Below are positions 31,945 to 39,896 of a stretch of 62,412 nt of DNA, piece after piece. Position numbers and translations under genes: made by a program. The stretch spans positions 1 to 62,412 of the forward strand of contig CAVFTS010000008.1 in the NCBI GenBank assembly GCA_963625655.1. The letters are read 5' to 3'. The stretch comes from F23-B02 sp963625655 (lineage in GTDB: Bacteria; Bacillota; Clostridia; Oscillospirales; Oscillospiraceae). Position 1 is the first letter of the stretch. Every line of letters starts with the position of its first letter. Below the pieces are notes generated by a model that saw only the letters and a list, made by a program, of their open reading frames with translations, was not told the DNA's origin and searched no databases.

Positions 31945-32220
31945 ATGAGCATGAAGAAAACAGGTTTATTTGCGGCAGGCGTACTGTTCGGCACCGCAGG
32001 TCTTAAAATTCTCGGCAGCAAGGACGCAAAGAAGGTCTATGCGCACACGACCGCTGCGGTTCTGCGTGCAAGGGACTGCGTTATGACCGCAGTCACCGCC
32101 GTCCGTGAGGGTGCCGACGACATCTACGCAGAAGCAAAGGCGATAAACGCAAAGCGTGATGCCGCAGAAGCGGCAGCGGTCGTTGAGGACTGCGCTGCGG
32201 AGGAAAGCAAGGCGGAATAA
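31945..32220 (+). CDS. DUF6110-family small protein
   Basis: The 91-residue protein has an N-terminal hydrophobic segment (GLFAAGVLFGTAGLKILGSK) followed by an amphipathic, Ala/Glu-rich helix. It matches my recollection of DUF6110 proteins, which lie next to metal P-type ATPases in Clostridia. AGGAGGAAATT precedes the ATG and the ATPase starts 3 nt after its stop, so the two are surely cotranscribed. A role as a small membrane partner or metal-handling accessory of the ATPase is inference. Confidence 0.75.
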   Translation: MSMKKTGLFAAGVLFGTAGLKILGSKDAKKVYAHTTAAVLRARDCVMTAVTAVREGADDIYAEAKAINAKRDAAEAAAVVEDCAAEESKAE

Positions 32221-32223
32221 GCC

Positions 32224-34335
32224 ATGAAATGCACTATCCTACACGATATTCCGGGGCGGCTCAGGGTACACCTTTGCTGCGGCCGGATGACGCTTCGGCA
32301 GGCGGACGTTTTGGAATACTACCTGCTGTCGACGGACGGAGTGCAGTCGGTCAAGGTCTTTGACAGAACGCAGGATGCGGTGGTGGTTTATTCCTCGGAG
32401 CGTGAGAACGTCATCCGTGCGCTGGCGGGCTTTTCGTTTGACAAGGCGGAAGGCTTAGACCTTGTGCCGGAGTACACCGCCCGTGAGCTGAACCGTGAGT
32501 TTGAGGATAAGCTTGCGACGACCGTCATGCGCCGCTGCATATCAAAGCTGTTTCTGCCGCTGCCCCTGACCTCGGCGATCTCCGTGATCCGCTCGGTGAA
32601 GTACATAAAAGAGGGGCTTACATCTCTGTGGCACGGTAAGCTCTCCGTTGCCGTTTTGGACGCCACCGCCGTTACGGTGTCGATCCTGCGCGGCGATTTT
32701 AAGACCGCCGGCTCCGTGATGTTCATGCTGCGGCTCGGCGAGATTCTTGAGGAGTGGACGCATAAGAAGTCCGTTGCCGATCTTGCGTCCGCCATGAGCC
32801 TGCGTGTCGACAACGTTTGGCTTCGAACGGACGACGGCGAGGTTCTGACAAAGATCACCGACGTAAAGCCCGGCGACCTCATCGTCGTTCGCACCGGCGG
32901 AGTTATCCCGCTCGACGGCATGGTCGCAGAGGGTGAGGCAATGGTGAACCAGTCCTCGCTCACGGGCGAGTCCATGCCCGTAGCGAAGCGCCCCGGCAGT
33001 CCCGTTTACGCAGGCACGGTCGCCGAGGAGGGCGAGTGCGTCATATGCGTCGAAAAGATCTCCGGCAGCGGTCGCTATGACCGTGTCGTCCGCATGATAG
33101 AGGAGTCCGAAAAGCTCAAATCCACCGCCGAGGACAAGGCCGCCCGCATGGCGGATAAGCTCGTACCCTACACCCTGGGCGGTACGGTGCTTACCTACCT
33201 TCTCACCCGCAACGTCACAAAGATGCTTTCGGTGCTGATGGTCGACTTCTCCTGTGCGCTGAAGCTTGCGATACCCATTGCGGTTCTGTCCGCAATGCGT
33301 GAAGGCAGCGGCTGCAACATCTCCGTCAAGGGCGGTCGCTTCCTTGAGACCGTGGCAAAGGCGGACACCATAGTCTTTGACAAGACCGGCACCCTGACCC
33401 ACGCAACGCCGACGGTCGCAAGGGTCGTACCCTTCGGCGGACGTGACGAAAAGGAAATGCTTCGCCTTGCCGCCTGCCTTGAGGAACACTATCCCCACTC
33501 CATAGCGAACGCCGTTGTGGAGGAGGCAAAGCGCTGCGGTCTTTCCCACGAGGAATACCACTCGCAGGTGCAGTACGTCGTGGCGCACGGCATTTCCAGC
33601 ACCGTGGAGAATAAGCGTGTGCTTATAGGCAGCGCCCACTTTGTTTTTGAGGACGAGGGCTGCGTTATCCCGGAGGACGAGCGGGAGATGTTTGCCGCCA
33701 TCCCGACCGAGTACTCTCAGCTCTATCTGTGCATAGACGGGAAGCTTGCCGCCGTGATATGTATCCACGACCCCCTGCGCCGTGAGGCGAGGGACGCAGT
33801 TGCGGCGCTTCACCGCTGCGGCTTTACGAACGTCGTGATGATGACCGGCGACAACCGCCGCACGGCGGAGTCCGTCGCAAAAGAGGTCGGAGTGGACGCT
33901 TTCTACGCCGAGGTCCTGCCTGAGGACAAGGCGTCCTTCATCCGTGAGGAAAAGTCGAAGGGTCACACCGTCATTATGGTCGGCGACGGCGTCAACGATT
34001 CCCCGGCGCTTTCCGAGGCGGATGCGGGCATCGCCATCGCCACGGGAGCCGCCATCGCAAAGGAGATATCCGACATCACCATCGCCTCGGAGGACCTCTT
34101 CGAGCTGGTGACGCTGCGCCGTCTCAGCGAAGCGCTCATGCGGCGTATCCACGGAAGCTACCGCTTCATCGTCGGCTTTAATCTGTCGCTGATCGTTTTG
34201 GGCGTGGCGGGGATAGTTCCGCCCACCACATCGGCACTGCTGCACAACACCTCGACCTTAGGCATCAGTTTGAAGAATATGTCGAATCTGCTTGACGGGT
34301 CGGACGATGCTTCGGCTGACCCGATTCTTGTGTAA
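32224..34335 (+). CDS. Heavy-metal-type P-type ATPase lacking a CPx motif
   Basis: The 703-residue pump has an N-terminal heavy-metal-associated-like domain (about 1-85, GRLRVHLCCGRMT), actuator loop SLTGESMPVAK, phosphorylation site FDKTGTLTHAT (Asp about 385), a TGDNRRTAESVAKEVG hinge and GDGVNDSPALSEADAG. In the helix before the phosphorylation domain, where P1B pumps have CPC, CPH or SPC, this one has FSCALKLA (near residue 343), so a Cys is kept but Pro is missing. The transported metal is therefore uncertain. It follows DUF6110. Confidence 0.92.
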   Translation: MKCTILHDIPGRLRVHLCCGRMTLRQADVLEYYLLSTDGVQSVKVFDRTQDAVVVYSSERENVIRALAGFSFDKAEGLDLVPEYTARELNREFEDKLATTVMRRCISKLFLPLPLTSAISVIRSVKYIKEGLTSLWHGKLSVAVLDATAVTVSILRGDFKTAGSVMFMLRLGEILEEWTHKKSVADLASAMSLRVDNVWLRTDDGEVLTKITDVKPGDLIVVRTGGVIPLDGMVAEGEAMVNQSSLTGESMPVAKRPGSPVYAGTVAEEGECVICVEKISGSGRYDRVVRMIEESEKLKSTAEDKAARMADKLVPYTLGGTVLTYLLTRNVTKMLSVLMVDFSCALKLAIPIAVLSAMREGSGCNISVKGGRFLETVAKADTIVFDKTGTLTHATPTVARVVPFGGRDEKEMLRLAACLEEHYPHSIANAVVEEAKRCGLSHEEYHSQVQYVVAHGISSTVENKRVLIGSAHFVFEDEGCVIPEDEREMFAAIPTEYSQLYLCIDGKLAAVICIHDPLRREARDAVAALHRCGFTNVVMMTGDNRRTAESVAKEVGVDAFYAEVLPEDKASFIREEKSKGHTVIMVGDGVNDSPALSEADAGIAIATGAAIAKEISDITIASEDLFELVTLRRLSEALMRRIHGSYRFIVGFNLSLIVLGVAGIVPPTTSALLHNTSTLGISLKNMSNLLDGSDDASADPILV

Positions 34336-34347
34336 TATGCTTTTATT

Positions 34348-34383
34348 AAAGACGCCTTGACCGCAAAGTCAAGGCGTCTTTTT
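34348..34383 (+). terminator. Terminator of the DUF6110-ATPase operon
   Basis: Stem aagacgccttgac / gtcaaggcgtctt followed by TTT, just after the ATPase stop. Confidence 0.9.
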
Positions 34384-34680
34384 GGAGAAATTTAAATGAA
34401 TTATGATCTTTCGGAGCGCACGGCAGACTGCAAATACTATTGAAAAGGCGAAAGCATCCCGACTCTCGGCGAGTTTATAAATAAGTGCATATAAGAAACT
34501 GCGTTTTGGCAGAGCCACACAGGCGCCTTCTCCCGATTTTTAAGGGAGGCAAAATTCATGTACGCACGGAAAAAGGTCTCCTGCATCAGCTCCTCGGACG
34601 GCGAATATCCCTTCATGCATTAGATTCGTAAATCCGCAAAACGTTACGGCAATTGTAGTAAATTTTCGGGAAAAAGTAAA
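34384..34680. other. Intergenic region with little recognisable content
   Basis: About 300 bp of lower GC sequence without a convincing gene. It includes a 21-codon frame with a good ribosome binding site (34558-34623) and a minus-strand stretch of about 45 codons without stops (near 34530-34400) rich in hydrophobic and basic residues, which could be decayed coding sequence. Confidence 0.5.
34558..34623 (+). CDS. Possible 21-residue small ORF
   Basis: An ATG 9 nt after AAGGGAGG opens a 21-codon frame reading MYARKKVSCISSSDGEYPFM plus a final His. No homology is recognised and no clear promoter lies upstream. It may be chance or a leader-like peptide. Confidence 0.2.
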   Translation: MYARKKVSCISSSDGEYPFMH

Positions 34681-34710
34681 ACCGACAAATCTGCGATAAG
34701 ATTTGTCGGT
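34681..34710 (-). terminator. tRNA-Arg terminator
   Basis: On the minus strand accgacaaatct / agatttgtcggt is followed by TTTT, directly 3' of the tRNA CCA end. Confidence 0.9.
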
Positions 34711-34712
34711 TT

Positions 34713-34789
34713 TGGCACCCCCGGCGAGACTCGAACTCACTACCTTGCGCTTAGGAGGCGCACGCTCTATCCGGGTGAGCTACGGAGGC
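34713..34789 (-). tRNA. tRNA-Arg (anticodon CCU)
   Basis: The minus strand folds into a 77-nt cloverleaf: acceptor GCCTCCG / CGGGGGT with two wobble pairs, D arm GCTC...GAGC, anticodon stem TGCGC / GCGCA with loop CTCCTAA (anticodon CCT, reading AGG), T arm GTGAG-TTCGAGT-CTCGC, discriminator G and an encoded CCA end. It stands alone and has its own terminator. Confidence 0.95.
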
Positions 34790-34971
34790 GTATCAAATTG
34801 CCCTGTTATTTTAACTCATTACTACCGCCTTGTCAATCACTTATTGCGTGGCGCTTCGGCGCTCAGATTGTGGATAATCGGTAAACAATGTGTTCATCCG
34901 CTTGACTTTGACCCTGCGAAAGACGATAATGAAATATCATATTTTCTTTGTTTTTTGAAAGGATCTTTCAG

Positions 34972-37935
34972 ATGCTAAGGCTTAAAGGCATTACCAAGGA
35001 CTACGCCATAGGCGACGAGGTCGTCCATGCGCTCAAGGGCATTGACCTCGAATTTCGGGAGAGCGAGCTCGTTGCGATTCTCGGCCACTCCGGCTGCGGC
35101 AAGACCACGCTTCTGAATATCATCGGCGGTCTTGACCAGTACAGCTCCGGCGACCTTGTGATAAACGGCAAGTCTACCCGTGACTTTTCCGACCGTGACT
35201 GGGACAGCTACCGCAACCACTCCGTCGGCTTCATCTTTCAGTCCTACAACCTCATCCCGCACCAGACCGTGCTTTCAAACGTTGAGCTTGCGCTCACGCT
35301 GTCCGGCGTCGGCAAGGCCGAGCGCCGTGAGCGTGCGATAGACGCTCTGCGCAAGGTCGGTCTCGGCGACCAGCTCTACAAAAAGCCGAACCAGATGTCC
35401 GGCGGTCAGATGCAGCGTGTCGCCATAGCGAGAGCGCTCGTAAACGACCCCGACATTCTCCTTGCCGACGAGCCGACGGGTGCGCTCGATTCCGAGACGA
35501 GCGTTCAGATCATGGAGATACTCAAGGAGGTCAGCAAGAGTAAGCTCATCATCATGGTAACGCACAACCCGGAGCTTGCAAACGAGTATGCGTCGAGGGT
35601 CATCCGCCTGAAGGACGGTCTCATCACCGACGACTCCATGCCCTACGCCTCCGAGGAAAAGACCTCCGACGGTCCCGCCTTCAAAAAGACGGTCATGAGC
35701 TACATGACCGCACTTTCGCTGTCGCTCAACAACCTTATGACCAAGAAGGGGCGCACGCTTTTGACCGCATTTGCGGGCAGCATCGGCATCATCGGCATTG
35801 CGCTCATTCTCTCGATCTCCACGGGCGTCAACAACTACATCGCTCAGATACAGGAAAGCACCCTCTCCGCTTACCCCATCACGGTCGAGGCGGAAAGCGT
35901 TGACATGAGTGCGCTTTTGACGACGCTCATGGGCATAAACGCAAGCGACGACGAGAACGCCCACGAGAAGGATGCGGTGTACTCCAATAACGTCATGCTT
36001 GAGATGATGGACGCCATGACAAACGCCGAGGTCACCACCAACAATCTCCGTGACTTTAAGCAGTTCCTCGACAGGGAGCAGGGCGACGACGCAGAGACCG
36101 AGCTTAAAGACCATGTCACCGCCATACAGTACAGCTACAATTTCACCATGAACATGTTCACGGAGGACCCAGACGGCAAGATCGTGCGCAGCGACGCAAT
36201 GGACATCATGCGCTCCATGAGCGCCGGCATCGTCGGCGAGGATGCGCAAAGCTCCGCAGACGACGCTTACAGCGGTATGATGAGCGCCATGCCTCAGTCC
36301 TCCTCAAGTCAGGGCAGCATCACCGTCTGGCAGGAGATGCTCCCCGGCAAGGACGGCAGCACCGTGAGCGATCTGCTCACGAACCAGTACGACGTACTGT
36401 ACGGCAGGTGGCCGGAAAGCTACAACGAGGTCATCCTCATCGTTGACGAGAACAACGAGGTCTCCGATATCGTGCTTTATGCGCTCGGACTCAAGTCTTC
36501 CGACGAGATGGTGCGCATAATGGCCGCCTACATGAGCGGTCAGGAGGTCGATAATTCAAAGGTCGAAAGCTGGAGCTACGCCGACATCTGCAGCAAGACC
36601 TTTAAGCTCATTCTCCCCGCCGACTGCTATCAGCAGGACCCCGTCACCGGTGCCTACAGGGACATCACCGAGGACGAGCTGGGTCTCAAGACCCTGTACC
36701 GGAACGGCATTGACATCAAGGTCGTCGGCGTCGTGCGTCCGAGCTCGGACGCCGTGACCGGCATGATGCAGGGCGCCATCGGCTACACGAACGAGCTGAC
36801 AAAGTACATTGTCGAGCAGACGAGCGGCAGCGAGCTTGTAAAAAAGCAGCTAAGCGACCCCGACACCGACGTTTTCACGGGACTGCCCTTCAAGGGTGAT
36901 AACGAAGCTCTGAGCGACGAGGAGATACAGACCGCAGTCGAGGCGTACTTTGAAACGCTCGACACAGAGAAGAAGGCATCGCTGTACACCGAGTTCTCCG
37001 CCGTCGCTCCGCAGGTCTACATCGACTCCGTGCTTGATGAGCAGCTTAACGGCGTCACCCGTGACGACATCGAAGAGCTCGTCACGGAGAGCTATCCGGA
37101 GTACATGGATATCGTTGACGCCATGGACGACGAGACTCTCTTTGCCTATATGCGTGAGATGATGTCCGCCGAAATATCCAAGGCCTACTCCGAGCAGATA
37201 AAGCAGAGCCTTTCCTCGCTCTCGGCATCTGAGCTGGCGGCTGCGTTTGACAAGTGCTACTTCACGGCATCCGACCTAAAGCTCATATACGAAAACTTCA
37301 TGCCGGAGACCTTCTCCGAGTCCACCTACGAGGACAATCTCAAGACCCTCGGCTATGTGGATCTCGACTCCCCCGACATCATCAACATATACGTCTCAAC
37401 CTTTGCGGACAAGGACGCCGTCGCCGAGATAATCGAGGATTATAACGACGGCGTTGACGAAAAGGATCGCATAAGCTACACCGACTACGTTGCGCTCATT
37501 ATGAGCTCCGTCACCACCATTATCGACGTTATCTCCTACGTTCTCATCGCCTTCGTCGCCATCTCTCTCATCGTGTCGAGCATAATGATCGGCATCATCA
37601 CCTACATCAGCGTGCTTGAGCGCACGAAGGAGATCGGCATACTCAGAGCGATCGGTGCGTCGAAGAAGGACATTTCCCGTGTCTTTAACGCCGAAACGAT
37701 CATCGTGGGCTTCGGTGCGGGACTTATCGGCATCCTCGTCACCGTGCTGCTGTGCATCCCGATTAATGCGATCGTCCATTCGCTCACGGGAATAAACAGC
37801 ATAAACGCCGTGCTTCCCGTATCCTCGGCGGCAATACTCGTTCTTATCAGCATGGTGCTGACGGTCGTTGCGGGTCTCATTCCCTCCAAGGTTGCGGCGA
37901 ACAAGGACCCTGTCGTGGCCCTGCGCACCGAGTGA
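34972..37935 (+). CDS. ABC transporter, fused ATPase and FtsX-like permease (MacB type)
   Basis: The 987-residue protein fuses an ABC ATPase (1-225; Walker A ILGHSGCGKTTLLN, signature MSGGQMQRVAIARAL, Walker B ILLADEPTGALD) to a MacB/FtsX-type permease. A first TM helix near 265-285 (GSIGIIGIALILSISTGV) is followed by an unusually long extracytoplasmic part of about 560 residues, then three TM helices (about 845-985; VISYVLIAFVAISLIVSSIM, ERTKEIGILRAIGASKKDI). Such mechanotransmission exporters move peptides, lipoproteins or drugs, or signal across the membrane. The start at 34972 follows GAAAGGA. Substrate unknown. Confidence 0.93.
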   Translation: MLRLKGITKDYAIGDEVVHALKGIDLEFRESELVAILGHSGCGKTTLLNIIGGLDQYSSGDLVINGKSTRDFSDRDWDSYRNHSVGFIFQSYNLIPHQTVLSNVELALTLSGVGKAERRERAIDALRKVGLGDQLYKKPNQMSGGQMQRVAIARALVNDPDILLADEPTGALDSETSVQIMEILKEVSKSKLIIMVTHNPELANEYASRVIRLKDGLITDDSMPYASEEKTSDGPAFKKTVMSYMTALSLSLNNLMTKKGRTLLTAFAGSIGIIGIALILSISTGVNNYIAQIQESTLSAYPITVEAESVDMSALLTTLMGINASDDENAHEKDAVYSNNVMLEMMDAMTNAEVTTNNLRDFKQFLDREQGDDAETELKDHVTAIQYSYNFTMNMFTEDPDGKIVRSDAMDIMRSMSAGIVGEDAQSSADDAYSGMMSAMPQSSSSQGSITVWQEMLPGKDGSTVSDLLTNQYDVLYGRWPESYNEVILIVDENNEVSDIVLYALGLKSSDEMVRIMAAYMSGQEVDNSKVESWSYADICSKTFKLILPADCYQQDPVTGAYRDITEDELGLKTLYRNGIDIKVVGVVRPSSDAVTGMMQGAIGYTNELTKYIVEQTSGSELVKKQLSDPDTDVFTGLPFKGDNEALSDEEIQTAVEAYFETLDTEKKASLYTEFSAVAPQVYIDSVLDEQLNGVTRDDIEELVTESYPEYMDIVDAMDDETLFAYMREMMSAEISKAYSEQIKQSLSSLSASELAAAFDKCYFTASDLKLIYENFMPETFSESTYEDNLKTLGYVDLDSPDIINIYVSTFADKDAVAEIIEDYNDGVDEKDRISYTDYVALIMSSVTTIIDVISYVLIAFVAISLIVSSIMIGIITYISVLERTKEIGILRAIGASKKDISRVFNAETIIVGFGAGLIGILVTVLLCIPINAIVHSLTGINSINAVLPVSSAAILVLISMVLTVVAGLIPSKVAANKDPVVALRTE

Positions 37936-37948
37936 TGAAATACAGAAT

Positions 37949-37989
37949 AAGAAAAAAGCAATGCTTCGATGAAGCATTGCTTTTTTCTT
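37949..37989. terminator. Bidirectional terminator
   Basis: Stem aagaaaaaagcaatgcttc / gaagcattgcttttttctt lies between the convergent ABC exporter and cysE genes and overlaps the cysE stop codon. Confidence 0.88.
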
Positions 37990-38626
37990 ATTCCGCTCTG
38001 TCGAGCTTTTTGTTTATCTCCGAAAGAATACGATTTATGGCGCCAAGCTCCTCCGCCACGGGGTCGGATACACTGACCTGATCGACCTCGGATGCGTAGT
38101 CCACCTTCTCGCCTGCAATCTTTACGACCCGTGCGGGTACGCCGACCGCCGTGCTGTCGGGCGGTATCTCACCGAGGACAACCGAGTTTGCGGCGATTCG
38201 GCTGTTGTCCCCGACCTTGAACGGTCCGAGGACCTTTGCGCCCGTGCCGATAAGCACGTTGTTGCCTATCGTCGGATGGCGCTTGCCGCTGTCCTTGCCG
38301 GTGCCGCCGAGGGTGACACCGTGGTATATGAGGCAGTCGTCGCCTATCTCCGCAGTCTCGCCTATCACGATGCCCATGCCGTGGTCAATGACAAGGCGCT
38401 TGCCGATCTTTGCGCCGGGGTGTATCTCTATCCCGGTACGTCGGCGGCTCATCTGCGAGATGAAGCGGGCAATAAACTTCATGTCATGCTCGTAAAACCA
38501 GTGCGCCCTTCTGTGGCTCTGCACCGCCTTGACGCCGGGGTACAGCAGCAGCACCTCAAGTGCGCTCTGTGCCGCCGGGTCTCTGGCGATGTATGCGTCT
38601 ATCGTTTCCTTTATATCTTTAAACAT
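37988..38626 (-). CDS. cysE: Serine O-acetyltransferase
   Basis: The 212-residue hexapeptide-repeat enzyme acetylates serine with acetyl-CoA, the first step of cysteine synthesis. Features: N-terminal helices (ARDPAAQSALEVLLLYPGVKA), IEIHPGAKIGKRLVIDHGMGIVIGE with the catalytic His-Gly, a left-handed beta helix with repeated I/V-G-x-x motifs (IGNNVLIGTGAKVLGPFKVG), and VPARVVK at the end. It begins 4 nt after cysK on the same transcript, so cysteine-controlled termination upstream of cysK would control both. Confidence 0.96.
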   Translation of the reverse strand: MFKDIKETIDAYIARDPAAQSALEVLLLYPGVKAVQSHRRAHWFYEHDMKFIARFISQMSRRRTGIEIHPGAKIGKRLVIDHGMGIVIGETAEIGDDCLIYHGVTLGGTGKDSGKRHPTIGNNVLIGTGAKVLGPFKVGDNSRIAANSVVLGEIPPDSTAVGVPARVVKIAGEKVDYASEVDQVSVSDPVAEELGAINRILSEINKKLDRAE

Positions 38627-38630
38627 AATA

Positions 38631-39563
38631 TCACTCCGCAAAAACCGGACTGCTCAGGTAGCGCTCACCGGTGTCCGGCAGGAGAGCAACTATCGTTTTT
38701 CCTTCGTTTCCCGGCTCCCTTGCGAGCGCTATCGCCGCAGAAAGAGCTGCGCCGGAGCTGATTCCGGCAAGCACGCCTTCGGTCTTGCCGAGGGTGCGCA
38801 CCATATCATATGCTGCGGCGTCCGACACGGTCATTATGCTGTCGATGACGCTGCGGTCGAGAACATCGGGTACGAAGTTTGCGCCGATGCCCTGTATGCC
38901 GTGAGGTCCTGCGATACCCTTGCTGAGCAGGGGCGAACGCTCCGGCTCAACGGCAACGATCTTGACGTCCGGCTTGCGGCTCTTGAGATACTCGCCGATG
39001 CCGCTCAGCGTACCGCCGGTACCGACACCTGCGACGAAAATGTCCACTTCGCCGTCGGTGTCCTCCCAGATCTCGGGACCCGTTCCCGCTCTGTGCGCAG
39101 CCGGATTTGCGGGATTTACAAACTGTCCCGCTATGACGCTGCCGGGGATGGACTCATGCAGCTCCTGTGCCTTCGAGACTGCGCCCTGCATTCCGAGCTT
39201 GCCCGGAGTCAGCACAAGCTCTGCGCCGTATGCCTTCATAAGCTGTCTGCGCTCTATGCTCATGCTGTCGGGCATGACGATTATCACTCTGTAGCCCCTT
39301 GCGGCGCCGACGGAGGCAAGACCGATACCGGTGTTGCCGGAGGTCGGCTCGATTATGACGGAGTCACTGTTTATAACGCCCTTCGCCTCGGCATCGTCAA
39401 GCATAGCCTTCGCAACTCTGTCCTTTACGGAGCCTGCGGGGTTGAACATCTCAAGCTTTACGAGCAGGCGTGCGGAAAGCTTCTCGCTCTCCTCGATATT
39501 CGTGAGACGCAGCAGTGGGGTGTGTCCGATAAGCTCATCAACGGAATTGTATATCTTAGACAT
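38631..39563 (-). CDS. cysK: Cysteine synthase A (O-acetylserine sulfhydrylase)
   Basis: The 310-residue PLP enzyme makes cysteine from O-acetylserine and sulfide. Signatures are the N-terminal ELIGHTPLLRL, the PLP-lysine region FNPAGSVKDRVAKAML, the asparagine loop PTSGNTGIGLA, the phosphate-binding GVGTGGTLSGIGEYLK and the C-terminal PDTGERYLSSPVF. The ATG at 39563 follows AAAGGAG. A 22-codon cysteine-rich leader peptide and a terminator lie in its 5' region (see 39603-39723), indicating attenuation by cysteine supply. cysE follows. Confidence 0.97.
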   Translation of the reverse strand: MSKIYNSVDELIGHTPLLRLTNIEESEKLSARLLVKLEMFNPAGSVKDRVAKAMLDDAEAKGVINSDSVIIEPTSGNTGIGLASVGAARGYRVIIVMPDSMSIERRQLMKAYGAELVLTPGKLGMQGAVSKAQELHESIPGSVIAGQFVNPANPAAHRAGTGPEIWEDTDGEVDIFVAGVGTGGTLSGIGEYLKSRKPDVKIVAVEPERSPLLSKGIAGPHGIQGIGANFVPDVLDRSVIDSIMTVSDAAAYDMVRTLGKTEGVLAGISSGAALSAAIALAREPGNEGKTIVALLPDTGERYLSSPVFAE

Positions 39564-39602
39564 AATTATTACTCCTTTAAAGAAATTTTGAAGCTTGAAA
39601 AT

Positions 39603-39629
39603 AAAAAAAGACAGCACAAACATGCTGTC
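39603..39629 (-). terminator. Attenuator terminator before cysK
   Basis: On the minus strand the perfect stem gacagca / tgctgtc (loop tgtttg-like) is followed by seven T residues, 26 nt after the leader-peptide stop and 40 nt before cysK. It lies inside the transcribed leader, as expected of an attenuator. Confidence 0.85.
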
Positions 39630-39654
39630 GTCACGGTCAAACGGCTTTACGCCT

Positions 39655-39723
39655 TCATACGGACACGGAGCGACAACATCGACGGGTACAGGTACAGACA
39701 CAACAACGGTTCATTTTTTTCAC
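39655..39723 (-). CDS. Cysteine-rich leader peptide of the cysK-cysE operon
   Basis: This 22-codon ORF starts with GTG 9 nt after AAAGGAG and includes an internal ATG at codon 4. From that Met it reads MNRCCVCTCTRRCCRSVSV, then TGA; six of 22 codons are Cys, all TGT. It sits between the cysK promoter and an intrinsic terminator. When charged tRNA-Cys is scarce, ribosome stalling in the TGT cluster would prevent the terminator from forming and allow cysK-cysE transcription (inference from classical attenuation). An overlapping ATG frame with only a 2-nt spacing to the same site is the less likely alternative. Confidence 0.85.
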   Translation of the reverse strand: MKKMNRCCVCTCTRRCCRSVSV

Positions 39724-39775
39724 GGCTCATCGCTCCTTTTTTCTCAAATTCCTATTTCTTTGCTTGGATATCGTT

Positions 39776-39804
39776 ATACTACTCCCCTTTTTACGTCTTG
39801 TCAA
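39776..39804 (-). promoter_or_regulatory. Promoter of the cysK-cysE leader transcript
   Basis: On the minus strand consensus TTGACA (39799-39804) and TAGTAT (39776-39781) are 17 bp apart, about 50 nt before the leader ORF. Confidence 0.75.
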
Positions 39805-39864
39805 GCAATTCCTACGAATTTGCTGTGATTTATTTTCCGGACATACATTCCGTTTTTTCATAAA

Positions 39865-39895
39865 AAAGGCCTCACGGGATACCGTGAGGTCTTTT
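39865..39895 (-). terminator. Terminator of the amino-acid ABC operon
   Basis: On the minus strand gacctcacgg / ccgtgaggc followed by TTTTTT lies right after the stop of the last operon gene. Confidence 0.88.
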
Positions 39896-39896
39896 A

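Noticed and set aside
32542..34245. Minus-strand frame of 567 codons opposite the P-type ATPase
   Set aside because: Shadow frame; the ATPase motifs on the plus strand are unambiguous.
39564..39800. T-box leader for cysteine upstream of cysK
   Set aside because: No T-box AGGGTGGNACCGCG motif is present; a Cys-codon leader peptide with a terminator explains the region better.
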